Assembly: GCA_039619475.1 (NCBI GenBank)
Contig: CM077115.1
Location: 492,363,352-492,427,351 of the forward strand
Reading direction: 5' to 3'
Length of the DNA: 64,000 nucleotides
Source of the DNA: Icerya purchasi
Lineage: Eukaryota > Arthropoda > Insecta > Hemiptera > Monophlebidae
Both the position numbers and the translations under genes were made by a program. Shown in pieces: positions 45,871-57,660 of this stretch (positions are counted from its first letter, which is position 1; every line of letters starts with the position of its first letter). Under the pieces are notes generated by a model. It saw nothing but the letters and a program-made list of their open reading frames with translations. It was not told where the DNA came from and ran no database searches.

Positions 45871-46245
45871 TTAGGAACTTCCAAAACCATCTGGTGCCCC
45901 ATTTTTTAGTGTGTTACGTGGAAGAAGTCGGCAAAGTGTTTTTTCATTACTACCCTTCCTGACCATCGTAAAGATAAGTTGACAAGAACTGATTCTCCAG
46001 ATTAAAAATAGTACAGACGAAGCATGAACTCGTACATGTGAAAAGGTAGAGCATAATTTAATATGATCACTATGTGCGAAGAGAAGAGAGATCACATTCG
46101 GCGTGGCAATGCAAAAAATACAACAATTCATTTGTAAATGCATTCCTAGATGGTTTACACTCGGTATAACAAAGATTGTAGCTGACCCCAGTTCGATATT
46201 TTGCTGCGAGCTTATGGATTTATTGAAGATAGCGACTTTAGGCAC
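45871..46245 (-). other. Unexplained 124-codon open frame
   Basis: The minus-strand frame starts MPKVAIFNKSISSQQN and ends NGAPDGFGSS. It is hydrophobic in the middle with several Cys. I do not recognise it, and no splice or repeat context explains it. It may be chance or part of an unrecognised transposon. Confidence 0.2.
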
Positions 46246-46624
46246 ACTGAAGAATTGATTGAGGTTTTTGCATTTTCCGTTTACTAATGGATTGATGCTT
46301 TTTTGTTATTAATGTAATTTTTTTTAGATTTATTTTTGATCTTGATATCACTGTAGTAAAATAAGATAGTATATATTTGTGCAAATTACGACATAACATA
46401 TAACGTTACCATTGCAAAACTAGCGTATCGACGAGTCGTCTTACCGCACGACGCAACGTATGAAATACGATTATAAATTATTACTAAAAAAATTTAAAAA
46501 AAAAAAACCTACGAGCAAATAAGATGATTAGTTGTTTAAGGAAAATGGATACAGATACTATACAAATGAGGAACAAGACTGCGAGCAAAAGAGGAAGGAA
46601 ATAGTTTATAAAGATTGATTATGT

Positions 46625-47880
46625 TTTAACTAATGGCGGAGAAGCTACTTCAGGAGGACGTTGATAATCTTAGTAAATGGGCGCATGACAGGAGGTTAGC
46701 AGTGAACATAAATAAATCAAAGATATTGCATATTCGAAACATATCCAAACATGCTACTCATGAACCGCGAATTATCATCCACAGTAGCGAATGTGTCCAT
46801 GATTTATATTTAAGGAACAACAGTCCAGTTTGCGCATGTAAACCATTAGAAAAGGTGCAAGATTTTAAATATTTAGGGGTTTTTATAGATAGCAATATGA
46901 ATTGGAAAAAACATATACAAAATTTAAGTGTAAAAATCAGACAGACCATTCCAGCATTATATAAGATGAAACAGGTACACAACCATATGAAACACTAAAC
47001 ATTTTTTTTAACGCAATGATAATGTCTAGGATATTATATGGTATTCAAATATGGCGAGAAGCGAAGAAATCACAACTTAACGAGATAGCGAAATTGCAGA
47101 AAAAATGTTTTAAAAATTACTGCTTCCTCATGGGGGGGCATAATAATTCAACATCATCATGGTGGAAGGTAAACAATGTGATGTCGCCAAAAATGTATTA
47201 TTATTATTATAGATTATTGGAGATCAAAACCAATAATATCAGAATACCATCATGACCTAAAATTAGAGCTACGAGAGATCGAAATAAAAAATACTTTATT
47301 CAACCAGGGGGGGGGGGACCAATTTAAGGATTGATAATACACAGCAGAAGACAGTACTAATTAAATTACTATGGGAAATTCCAAGTAATATATTAAAGGA
47401 GAAAAGATTAGGTGCGTGGAAGGAAGACGTAAAAAAATGGCTGACAGATTGGTGTGCAGATTAAGAAACTATCGAGGAGGTTTCTTCTATTTGTACTACC
47501 ATATCGGTGATTCGTCTTTATTTCGTAAATTAGCTTTCTAAATTTCTCTTTGCTCAGCACAGGAACTACAACAGGGGCATGTAGATGATTTTCAATAATG
47601 TAGCGGAAAAGATTTTCTTTCTTTTACATTAGTGGGAATGATTATTGTGAGTGTGACTGGTTGGTGATGTATAGGTGCTAAGTGTGTAGTCATAAGAAGT
47701 TACTGTACTAAATTAATTAAATTACTACAGTGATAAGAAATATTATTTTAGATGTATTGAAATGTTATTAGTAAATTGTAAATTTATGTCAAATAAACGA
47801 TAATGAGGGTGACGGGAACTTACGAAACGGGCAAAATTGCCTTGTAAGACCCACAACTTTCTTATTTAAAAAAAAAAAAA
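46625..47880 (+). mobile_element. Jockey-like retrotransposon 3' half with poly(A)
   Basis: The plus strand starts inside the reverse transcriptase, downstream of the active site: MAEKLLQEDVDNLSKWAHDR, NINKSKILHI, then FKYLGVFIDSNMNWKKHI and LYKMKQVHN. IMSRILYGIQIW, KLQKKCFKN and, after a frame change, DVKKWLTDWCAD close the protein. A 3' UTR of about 400 bp ends CTTGTAAGACCCACAA..TTATTT and poly(A). The element is 5'-truncated and carries an 11-G tract at 47307-47317 near a frame break. Confidence 0.85.
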
Positions 47881-47999
47881 ACTGCCTTGCTTGTATTTTG
47901 AGTATATAAATTGTAGCTGCCTGGAATCGTAATTCCCGATATGATTAATAAGAGGATTAGTGTGAGTCAAGCAATTTTCGAAAAAAATTGTTGCCGAAG

Positions 48000-48310
48000 A
48001 AAGTACATAATTAAGGAAGATATAGAAACTTGAGGACATTATGCATCACTGAAATCCTAGTATAGCGGGATAAATAAAATACGCACTTAAGACATATTTT
48101 TTGTATATGCTGTAGTTGTTTATAACGGGCATTAGAAATTGAGGACCTCATACCGATATGTTTATTAAAGTTTAGCCTTTTGCCTAATATCATGTCCAGG
48201 TAGTTGATCAGACCAATAAAATGAGAGAACGAGTGGGTAAGCTCGGACAAATGGTGGAAATTAGAGGCAAAAAAATAGTAGAAACGGTTTTCATTGCCTC
48301 CGCAAATCAT
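48000..48310 (-). mobile_element. Non-LTR reverse transcriptase C-terminal fragment
   Basis: The minus strand reads INYLDMILGKRLNFNKHI, then ARYKQLQHIQKICLKCVFYL and YTRISVMHNVLKFLYLP. YLG..LD..L.F..HI and Q..QNK.LR are the standard blocks after the reverse transcriptase core. It sits 190 bp from the receptor exon at 48500-48627. Confidence 0.65.
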
Positions 48311-48499
48311 TTATCTTCATGCAGATGTTTTTTTTAACGTTCTACAAAAATAATTACGGTCTAACCGATCATCGGAATTAAAAACTCTGTATTAGATTCG
48401 CAATCACCCGCTATAAAATACATTCGAAATTTTCCTAAAAAACTCGCGCAAACGTTACTCCGACATTTTGAAATCCAAAAATAACCATTTATTACTTAC

Positions 48500-48627
48500 C
48501 CCATTTCCACGGCTGCACCGTTGTAACCGTGATATTTGTCAGCGGATAATTTGCGCATAAACTCAACAGAAGGGTACTAATTAAATTGTTCGTTTGATTA
48601 TACGTCATTGTACGATAGAATATCCAC
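48500..48627 (-). CDS. Ir93a: IR93a-like exon (end of amino-terminal region)
   Basis: A 128-nt exon with acceptor tttgtttag and donor gtaagt. It carries one base of a split codon, then 42 codons, then one base passed to the next exon. The frame starts WIFYRTMTYNQTNN and ends QPWKW. It joins the exon at 32647-32756 across a 15.7-kb intron without a stop. The stretch with NITVTTV suggests the extracellular region just before ligand-binding lobe S1; NIT is a possible N-glycosylation site. This part of the family is poorly conserved, so the call rests on phase compatibility, good splice sites and position. Exons further upstream were not found. Confidence 0.6.
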
Positions 48628-49022
48628 CTAAACAAAATGGTTAAGTATTATAAATAAAATTATTTAGTAATAAACTATTTTTGGCGCTGCTATAAAAAGT
48701 GTTTTTAGCGAGTACTTTTTTTTCGATTATTTCATTTTTGGACTCGTCAGCTATGGACATTAATTATGTGTGAAAGGAATTTTTCTGTATTTATACCTGA
48801 ACAAAACACCATCACGCCACGGTCGCTAGTAAAGTAGACTTTCTGCAAATAGATTAACCATTTACAATTGAATTTCCTTTCAGAAATTTTTGAAATAAAA
48901 GAAACACTTTGTAACATTATCAAACATCGTGTGTACATACATATTTCTAAGTGATAATGATATCGGTTCAATTAGATTTCAATCTGGTGTGAAATAGAAC
49001 GAATGAAATAGGCTAAAATTAG
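48628..49022. other. Sequence beside the receptor exon, no gene seen
   Basis: A minus-strand CTGACGAGTCCAAAAATG at about 48736-48755 resembles the 3'-end word of the family at 53103, but no coding sequence accompanies it. Confidence 0.4.
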
Positions 49023-49740
49023 TTAAGGAAGGGAATGAAATAACACAGGCGCAGCAGCACCGCGTATGGAGTAGGGAAAATTTGAAAATATAAAAGAGAA
49101 CGCACAGGGAAAAGTTGACTGGTATTGCACGGGAAAAAGAAATCTCATTAGGATGAGAAAAAAGGCGCCGCAGAGGTAAGATAAGGGAAAAAGAAAAAGA
49201 TACGAACGGAAGAAGCTACGTCTGAAACGAAGGCGACATGAACTGATAATTAGGGAATGACAAAGAGAAGGAAATTTGCCAAACCGAGGAATGAGAGAAT
49301 AGAAAGATAACAAAAAATAAATAAATAAATAAATAATTGTTGGATAAGGAGGAAGAATAAATATTATTCCACAATTGAAAGTGAAAATGTTTAGGTAGAT
49401 GATTATAAACAGGAAGTTTTCGAAGGATGTGATCATTGAAAGCTCCCAAGCGAGCCAAAGAATCAGCCATTCCATTACAATCCCGGCATGACTAGGAGTC
49501 AACAGTAGATTTATCTGAATAAACGGAACCAGAATGAATCATAAATTAAACTACAAATAAAAAAAATGAAAAGTTCAAAAAAAAGGCGGTTACAGGAGGA
49601 AAGACACTTTCGGAGCAGATATTAAAAGAAATAAGGAATACAGCAACGAAAGATAAAGCAGCAGGAGGAAGCCTAAATGATTCAGAATAATTGTGAGAAA
49701 GAAAAACAAAGGAAGCACAAGGCAAACCTCAAATAACGCC
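49023..49740 (-). mobile_element. RNase H-type retrotransposon fragment
   Basis: The minus strand reads MADSLARLGAFNDHILRKLP (the GN.MAD.LAR block of RNase H), then PVYNHLPKHFHFQLWNN, and further on FRLPPAALSF, an earlier RNase H segment. A TAAA tetranucleotide array at about 49318-49336 and several frame changes are present. Confidence 0.7.
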
Positions 49741-50282
49741 AAAGAAAAAAAAAACAGAAAAAAAAAAGAAAAAAAAGAGTCTTCTTAGAAATATATTTTC
49801 TTAATTTAATGCAAGATAAAAATTTGTCAAAAAATTTATACAACAAAAATACGAACATCCAAAATTTTAAAACTAAAGAGAGGATAAATGGGAATGGCTC
49901 AAAGTATTATCAACTTCAGCGTTTTTGATAATTCTTAAACAACTTTAATACTTATTAGAATCAGCACCAAATTCAAATTGTAACAATAACTAAAACTCAC
50001 GTCATGTAAATATTCTTGGCCTTTTTAACATTTAGCTCACAGAAAATGAGTGATTATGTTGTTATATTCGTTAAATTGTTTCTAAATATTATTGTAACTT
50101 GAATTTAGCGCTAATACCAAAAAGTTCATATTTATGCAAACGAGGGCTCAAGTTTACACAATGGAATTCTAAAAGTATCGTTTATCAACATGCAACAAAA
50201 ATTAATGGCCCCCAAATCCATACTAAAATATATCAGCGGCCAATGGTTAAAATTGTTTACAAATTGAACATGAAACGTTGTT

Positions 50283-50600
50283 AAATCTTTCTGAGGGCAT
50301 AGATTTTCTTAAAAACGCGTTAATTCTGTCCAGAGTTGAAAAACATCTTTCAGCTTCAGTCATCGGAATTGCGCAAAGTATATAATTTAAGTAAAGTGGT
50401 ACGTTCGTTAAATGTCTTTTCTAGTTTATTCTCTTATTATCTATTACTTTTAGAAATGGGTAAATTGTTCCTTCGGGGAATCGAAATTATAGTTTTTTGA
50501 AATTCGTTGGCCAAAAATAATGCGGTTGCTACTGAGAATGAAAATCTTTCCGTCGACGAAGATATAATGACATCACACACTTCTTTTGTCTCGATTTTCA
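50283..50600 (-). pseudogene. Second hAT transposase C-terminal fragment
   Basis: The minus strand reads VKIETKEVCDV, FSVATALFLANEFQKTI, then after stops ILCAIPMTEAERCFSTLDRI and NAFLRKSMPSERFNN. AERCFSTL.RI..FLR.SM is the hAT dimerisation signature. It is a different lineage from the copy at 2415-2960. Confidence 0.72.
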
Positions 50601-53102
50601 CATTTTTTTTTTACCCGAAGAACTTGAATTGTTTCCATTATTTTAATTATTTTTGATATTTTTAATATTTACTCTAAAATGCGAAACTGGTTTTTATTTG
50701 ACAGAAGAATCAATGTCACTTCTTCGAAACTAAAATTATATGAAATATCCTACGAATGGCATTACTCTATAAAAAAAAAAAAAAAAAAAAACAATACGGT
50801 ATGTTCTTCCGTCCAATTAACAGTACCTTCATTTGAAAGACCTATGACAACCGTTTTTGCACAGCTGCATCTAATACCGAGTCCGTTATGGACTACTTAA
50901 AAAAAAAAATTTACAAAGTCCATGTAGGTTTGAAAAAAATATGCGAACACTACGATTCATTAGAGTTGCTCTTCTTATTACTAAATTAACTTGTTGAGTG
51001 TGACAGAGTATCCAGCATAAGGATAAATTTGTTTTAGAATTGCTTGCATGACCTTATTGCGACCAAACATTATGACCCATCGTAAATTTGTGCAATCAAC
51101 TTGTTGGGATTTTTACTTACTGCATATATTTTAAGCGGTTTAAGTAAGCATGTTGAGAAAACTTTGTCGTCATGTTTTATAGGAGTGAAAAAATCTCAAA
51201 AAACTTTTCTACTAGCTTACATCGTTATGAATACAATGGTAAACAACAACCATTTGAAATGTCACTATTCCTGCTATTTGTTCCTTTTTAGTAAAGATTT
51301 TTGGTCGGATTAAAATATAACCGACTTCTTTCTTTACTATTTGTTTCTGGGTAAAGGTCCTTGGTTGACGAGCCCAAAAAAAAAAAAAAAAAAAAAAGAC
51401 GTCACTGGTTTAGTCTGCAATTAACGCTAAATAATTTGTTTTCTTTATCTATTTCGAAATTTCTTCTTGGCATACCTCCAACATGATAAGCAATATTTTA
51501 TTCTGAATAAGCAGCATCTAATTCTAAACTGAAATTTACTTAACTCATAAAAATTTCAGGACCTAATTCAGACAATTAATTAAAATATTAACAATAATGA
51601 TAGTATGTCTATCTTTTTCATTCTTTTGAACTATTATTTTTCTGTACGCACTAGTTAATTGTAAAGCTGTATAAACTGAGCCGAAAAAATGTAAATTTAG
51701 AATATTTTTAATATGTACAGGACGAGTATTTAATACGGTAAATTAAGTTATTTGTAAATGCCAGTTATCATCCATGATTTTTCACCATTGAATAAAATAC
51801 GCGAAAAACGGAAGAACGCATTTTTTACACCACGCAACTATTCATTTATTATAAAATTCTTTTTTAAAAATTCGTTTGAACTGTCTTTTACTTGACGAAA
51901 CTACTTGCATTACGTTTAAGTTTGACAATGGTCTTTCGAATTTTTTTAGTTTGAAGTTGTTGCTGAACAGCAAAATTATAAAATTGCTTGTAAATCTAAC
52001 TTTATGTTTAAATAAGATATGTATTAGCAAAATAAAGTCGCAAAAAAAACCCAACAAAAACCCACTTTAAAATGCATAAAATTTAAACAAAAACCACAAC
52101 TGGAAATGAATAAACATAAATCAAACAATATACCTCACTAATTAGAACAACTCGGTTAAATTATCCGTTTATAATTCGTATTTATGAAATTGATCTGATT
52201 CCCCGATTAAAATAATTATTATTATTTATAAAGTTGATTCCTAAAGATGCTATTATACAAAAGTAAAGTAATATAAGAAACTATTAATGTATCAACACAA
52301 ATATTATATGATTTTTAACTAATATACATTCGTTGTGTATTTAAGGTATCGCCTATTACCCGCGGTTGTGGAAATTCTCGCTAAACGATTGCTCGTCTTT
52401 TCTTCGGAGTTTATTTCAAGATACTTTGTCCGTTTTTTTAAAAAATTGAATTACAGACAACTTTCGACTGCGATGAAACTCTGGACATCCGAACGATGCC
52501 GGGATGCTTGGACATAGCATGACGGAAATTCGGATAATTAGACAAAATATAAGGGAAGATTATTCTTCAAAATTAAACGCAGTCTAAAAGTCGTCATCTT
52601 TTTCTTTCATTATATAAATACACAGCGGATTTGTCGATTTTGAATAAAAAATAAAATAATTACTTTTACTATAACCAAAAAGACAGTTCGAAGAATTAAA
52701 TAACTTTATTTTTAAAAAAACGATCAAAACTGCTTCTTTTCAGAAAATCTTGTATGTATTAAGAAATGCCTTTTTTTGTCATTTTCCGACATCGATTATT
52801 CGAATAAAGAAATTAATATAAAAAGTGAAATCGTGCTTTTATAAAACTGTTGTAGCTGGCAAAATTTTCTTTAATATTTAACAATTTATAATCGATCTTA
52901 AACGCGTGCGTGGAAAAATAAGACAAAATAATTAAGTATCTAATATGCGCATTTGCAATAAATATAAATGTAGATGCCAAAGGAAATACGACAAAAAAGT
53001 TACCTCTTAACAGCTTGTTTTAACTGGAAAGAAAATCTCGACGCGGCTTTTAGTGAAAAATTTTATAAATTAACAAATCATATTTCGTAATAATCGAAGT
53101 TT
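50601..53102. other. Sequence with one non-LTR tail, no gene seen
   Basis: At 51350-51397 the plus strand has GGTTGACGAGCCC followed by A22, a non-LTR 3' end of the kind also seen (inverted) at 53103. A20 lies at about 50771-50790. No coding feature was recognised elsewhere in the stretch. Confidence 0.45.
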
Positions 53103-53560
53103 TTTTCTTTTCCTTCTTTGGACTCGTCAACCTGAATAATTAAAAGAGAAAAGAGTCGGTTACTTATCACTCCGATCAGAGAATTAGAAGAAAAAAATTG
53201 GTAAAATAATGAGTGGAGAAGGAAAAGACAGGATATAAGATGTGTGCTGTAAGAAGCAGGAAACCTAAGTTCCTCAGCAACCTGAAGTACAGATCAGAGC
53301 GCTTCGATGAACGAAATGTATACACGAAGACGATCCGCATCGCAAACAAATTCATTATTTGAGATTAGAGAGGGGACAGTGAGGAGAGGAAGTAACCAAA
53401 AAGTAAAAACGAGAAAAAAACAGTAGAAAATGGCCAAAACGTAGACAAATAATGCAGAGACGACGAAGTGAAGCAAACAAAAGGTTAACATAGCGATTGC
53501 TAAAAAAAAAAAAAGGAAAAGCGTATATCGGCGGGTCGAAGTAAATTTTAACATATTATA
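53103..53560 (-). mobile_element. RNase H-family C-terminal fragment
   Basis: The minus strand reads FVCDADRLRVYISFIEAL, matching CDADHIFFECP of the copy at 58548-59690, and ends GGTTGACGAGTCC..A-rich. The zinc-binding Cys is still visible. Confidence 0.6.
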
Positions 53561-54290
53561 TATAGTGTCGTTCCTGAATATGTTTTGTTTTTTTTTTGAT
53601 AAATGTTAGCTTTAAAAACGAATCTCGTTAATGAAAGGATAATAAATAATTTGAATCACCAAATGCGATGTTCGATATGTTGTAAAGTAAGGTTTTTGAC
53701 AAAAACATATGTAAGCTGGCGTAAGCAGTTCCCCTTCGACATTTATCACAGATAGTTCTAGAACACACATTTCGTGTAGTAGCTAAAATCTAGCGATAAC
53801 TGATCAGAGTAACTAGCTGTTAGTGCTGTATGACATTTTCATGAACTACGCTTATTGTCGCTATAATGGTTGTTTTTTTCAAAAAAAGAAGATGCTCTAT
53901 TCAGCCTTAACGACAATCTCAACAAGAGTCTCCAGAAAAGAGAGAAGAGATAATTTTCTTAACATTTCGGCTGCTGTTGTTAGTTGCATTACATGGTATA
54001 ATTTTTCGTTAAGTACAAAGAGCCGATTTTACGCTAGGGATAATAATGAAAGTCTCGTGGAAGAAAAATTATATTTATAAATAATAATTATTTAGTAGTT
54101 CATATGTTCGCAGTCGAACTCAGCACCCGATTACTTCAAAGCATAAATTACATTACACGATAACTAGTTCTTGCAATATGATCAAACTGAATATTTTAGA
54201 TGAAAGTACTGATATATCGTAAATAAAATAATTAATAATAATAATAAATAAAAATAACAATAACCTAAATCTGTTCAGTGTGTTAATGTG
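53561..54290. other. Sequence with no gene seen
   Basis: A plus-strand frame at 53823-54080 has no recognisable domain. Confidence 0.4.
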
Positions 54291-55502
54291 CAGGATGATT
54301 ATAATTCAAGTTTCAAAACGCTATAAAAAAAGAACCACCGATCAGAATGAGGTCAAATTTGAACGGAATATTATTGAAAATGGGGAAAAGCGGATGGCAT
54401 AAAAAATAGTTCCAATATTTTTTTTTTTGGCTCCGCATTTAATTTCAGCAACAGACTGCGCTACCGGTACCACTTCGTTCTGCAAAGGTTACTGTGTAGT
54501 GCGGGTTTACAGCATCATTTATCATACGGCCATATTTTTTCCAGAAGACGGATGCTGTCTCGGTCTTGTTAGCTGTACCGTCACTGGTAAGCGCTATGTG
54601 CCTTTTACGCAACCACGTCATCTCAGCTCTTCAACAGCGTGAATGTGCAGATGGGATCATTTTTATGCAAAATGGTGCTCCTTCGTACATTGCAAATCCA
54701 GTGAAGCAGCCTTTCAGAAATGCTAGAATGATCAGCCGTCATTTCCCTACAGCCTGGCCGTCCCGATCACCTGATCTCAATCCGTGTGAATTCTGCCTGT
54801 AGGGCTATCTGTTGTGTTCAGTGCTCCAATTGTGTAAACTTAGCTGAATATTGCGCAACAAATTCTGAACGTGACCCTGGAGACACCGCGATCAGTTGTG
54901 GAACACGCTGTTTCTCGATTTCAACTTGTTGCAGAAAACGGTGGACAGCATATTAAACATGTTTTACGCTGGTCTCACGAAATTTAAAAACCGATTTGAT
55001 TGATGCTTTTTAGGCGGGTTTTTCCCTTGAGGACAATTAAAAACCGATTTGATTGATGCTTTTATGCGGTTTTTGGCCGCAGGGCAATTAAAAACCGATA
55101 TCTTGCATAAAAATGATCCCATCCACACATCCACGCTTTTGAAGAGCTGGAATGACGTGGTTGCGTAAAAGGCATATAGCGCTTACCGGTGACAGGTAAC
55201 AAGACCGAGAAAGCATCCGTCTCCTGGAAAACATATGGCCGTATGAAAAATGATGCTGTAAACCCACACTACAAGTAACCTTTGTAGAATGAAGTGGTAC
55301 TAGTAGCGTAATGTATTGCTAAAATTAAATGCGAGGCGTAAAAAAGTAAAAAAGAACTAAAATTGGAACTATTTTTTTTTTTTTTTATGCCATCCACTTT
55401 TCCCCTTCTTCAATAATATTCTGTTCAAATTGGACGTCATTCTGATCAGTAGTTCTTTTTTTATAGCGTTTTGAAAGTTGAACTTTAATTATAATCACCC
55501 TG
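54291..55502 (+). mobile_element. Tc1/mariner-like element with inverted arm duplication
   Basis: The ends are CAGG.TGATTATAATT..AAGTT, with TG on the left and TA on the right outside. The plus strand encodes a transposase with IIFMQNGAPSYIANPVKQ (second catalytic Asp replaced by Asn), SRHFPTAWPSRSPDLNPCEF and, after a break, VVEHAVSRFQLVAENGGQ. The first about 380 bp (54291-54670) recur inverted at 55103-55502, so the right end is a copy of the left end rather than the original terminus. Two tandem copies of a TTAAAAACCGATTTGATTGA word lie at about 54985 and 55038 next to the junction. Confidence 0.82.
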
Positions 55503-57059
55503 TATTTAAAGGCGCATTTCTTGGGTTAATTTCTTAAATTGTAATAAATAAATTTAAAAATGAAAAAATTTAAATTATAAAATTTAAAAGGAAAACGCGG
55601 TGAGAGAGAAAATGTGCGTGTATGTGTGTGAGATTCTGTTGTCGTTCAGGGGTAAATAACCCCAATTATCGACCACCGTAAGAAGAAGCGGTACCTAATG
55701 CGGACAATTCCAGCGCTCACGGGGCGGAAAGGAGAGAAGAAGTTGCAAAAGATCCGAAGGAGATTCTTAGTTAGTCAGTCGCTCTCTCGCCAGAGTAATT
55801 TTGTCCATTTTTTAGAGTGGCTGTTTTACCTGTTTTGCAGTATTGTTTTTTTTTTCTCTTTCACTGATTGTAGCATACAATAGTCCAAATCGATTCGATA
55901 CAAAAAAAAACCGTGGAATGTGAACGTGAAGGCCCGATTAATAGTAAAAATTTTATTTGCAAAGATCTCGGCTCCAGATTAAAGGATCCCGCTATTCAAT
56001 CACCGCAGCCCCGATTATCAGAAAACCAATACACTGCCAAACACCAACGGATCATCACCGGCAACAGTGATACGTACAATTCTATATTCATTTTAAATAA
56101 TCTTTTTATAGTCGTATCGTTGTTTGTTCGTACATATTTAATATATGCGTGTATTTCAGACCGGTACCGAAAGACTAGTGTAGATCTAATTTTTAATGCA
56201 GTACATGAAAAAATTCAAATACTCAGATTTGTTCAATAATAATAAATAATTAGACTTTTCGTCCACGGTAATAAAGAGACCATAGTGGCATCCCTGAGGG
56301 CCTAAACAAAAACGAAAACAATAACGTTACATTTGGCAGCATCTCTGGTAGGGATCTAAAAGAAATGGTAACGTTACAAAATTTACACCGCAAGTAATAG
56401 TGGGTGATGATAAATCAATTTCACAATACATCTATGAAAAAAAAATTAGTGCAGTAAAAGACCTTAAAACAACAAATTCTTTTGCAATCGTTTTATTTCC
56501 TTATATTATCTGTAATTATTTATGGAAACTGAGAAATACATAAGCTAACAATTTGAACAGTTTGATCAGATTATTAAACAATTCTAAAACGAATACGGTA
56601 CTTGACTATTTTTCTTCTTCGTCGTCGTTGGGCTATAAAAAAGAAAAATCACGTTAATAAATTTTCATAGTACTCAAATTTCACATAAACTCTTTATAAA
56701 ATGTTGAGAATTTGCTTCGATTATTTTTTCTGTTAATTTAACCGATTTTAACGTGATCCCAGACGATGGGGTACTCCAAATGTAGAAGAACCAGAGTGTA
56801 GCAGTTTTAAAGCTATATATTTTGGAACCGTTTAGTACTCCTAATTATGAAAACCTAATAGTTTGAAATCAGCGTTGCGTGCATATTTAATATGGTAATT
56901 GAAGGTAAACTGATCATTATTATAGAGTATTATTGCTGTTTCGGCGCCAACCGGGATCGTTACTCGGAAGCAATGGAAAGAGTCGATTACATTTTAAAAT
57001 CCGGTATCAGATATCGTTAGAAGAAGCGCAATAAGGAATTACAAAAAAAAAAAAAAAAA
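55503..57059. other. Sequence with no assigned gene
   Basis: The plus-strand frame 55913-56239 has no recognisable domain. A candidate 3'-terminal exon on the minus strand is listed separately. Confidence 0.4.
56606..56632 (-). CDS. Candidate short terminal exon (PNDDEEEK)
   Basis: On the minus strand, acceptor ttttttatag is followed by CCC AAC GAC GAC and GAA GAA GAA AAA TAG, which reads PNDDEEEK and stops. An AATAAA lies 110 bp downstream (56492-56497). This looks like the acidic end of a host protein, but the upstream exon was not found and other frames are possible. Confidence 0.2.
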   Translation of the reverse strand, partial: PNDDEEEK

Positions 57060-57660
57060 CTGGAGTGCAGATTTAAGACAAAGAGATGAACATTTAATAA
57101 ACGGATGATAAAGACACAACTGCATCATTCGAATGGAAATGTGGGAGACGAAAGAAATAGAAAGCGAAATCGAAAGTAATTACAGGGCTCACGAACGCAG
57201 ACCAAAAATGAAGACAACAACAGAACGACGAAATAAAGGAAACAAGACGAACCGTGTATTAGGGAATTGGTTGAACTGTGAAAAAGAAAACGCGTAAGTA
57301 TCTTACCAAACTTTAAAATGGGAACTTTTACATCGCGATGTTTTTAAAAGATGAGATTTTTCTTAAGAAAGGTAGCGGAAAGAAACAGAAGCCAAAAAAT
57401 CAACTGCGCTTCATTATCGGAGATGCCCGAATGACTAGAAACCCGCAGTTAATCGAATGGAGAGGGGAAAGAGTATGCACGAGTGAACACATACGAAGAA
57501 TAATAAAGTGTCAAAAGAATGATCGGGAAGCAGCGAACAGATGTAGCCTGAAGGCCGCTCGTACAGTCGGATATAATTAAATAATTTAAAGAAATTAAGC
57601 ATTTCCGTAATATTCTACTAGAACTTACTCGGTAAAAATATTCAACGCACAAAAACGTTT
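57060..57660 (-). mobile_element. RNase H-type retrotransposon fragment
   Basis: Compared with 60332-60930 it shares, on the plus strand, GATGCCCGAATGACTAGAAACCC (ATGCCCGAATGGCTAAGAACCC there) and other blocks. It is a related copy in the same orientation. The protein frame is broken. Confidence 0.55.

Larger units (their letters stand above)
1..48627 (-). other. Ir93a: Visible part of an IR93a-like receptor gene
   Basis: This entry groups eight exons that read right to left on the minus strand. Consecutive exons match in phase (2, 0, 0, 0, 1, 0, 1 nt carried over), each is bordered by AG and GT, and the joined frame is open for 408 codons. The protein order is amino-terminal tail, S1, M1, pore loop, M3, S2, which is the order of insect ionotropic receptors. 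From family knowledge, the wording around the pore (WFVYGALMKQGS) and M3 (FATWW, then FYTANLTAFLTLSKFTLPI) fits IR93a better than IR25a, IR8a, IR21a or IR68a. IR93a is an obligate partner receptor in sensory dendrites for cool, dry and moist sensing. No promoter, start codon, M4, stop codon or poly(A) site was found in the window, so both ends of the gene are missing or unrecognised. Confidence 0.85.

Noticed and set aside
50099..50284. Plus-strand LKFTQWNSKSIV, like the start of an APE endonuclease
   Set aside because: Only one block matches, nothing follows, and the next segment is a minus-strand hAT end.
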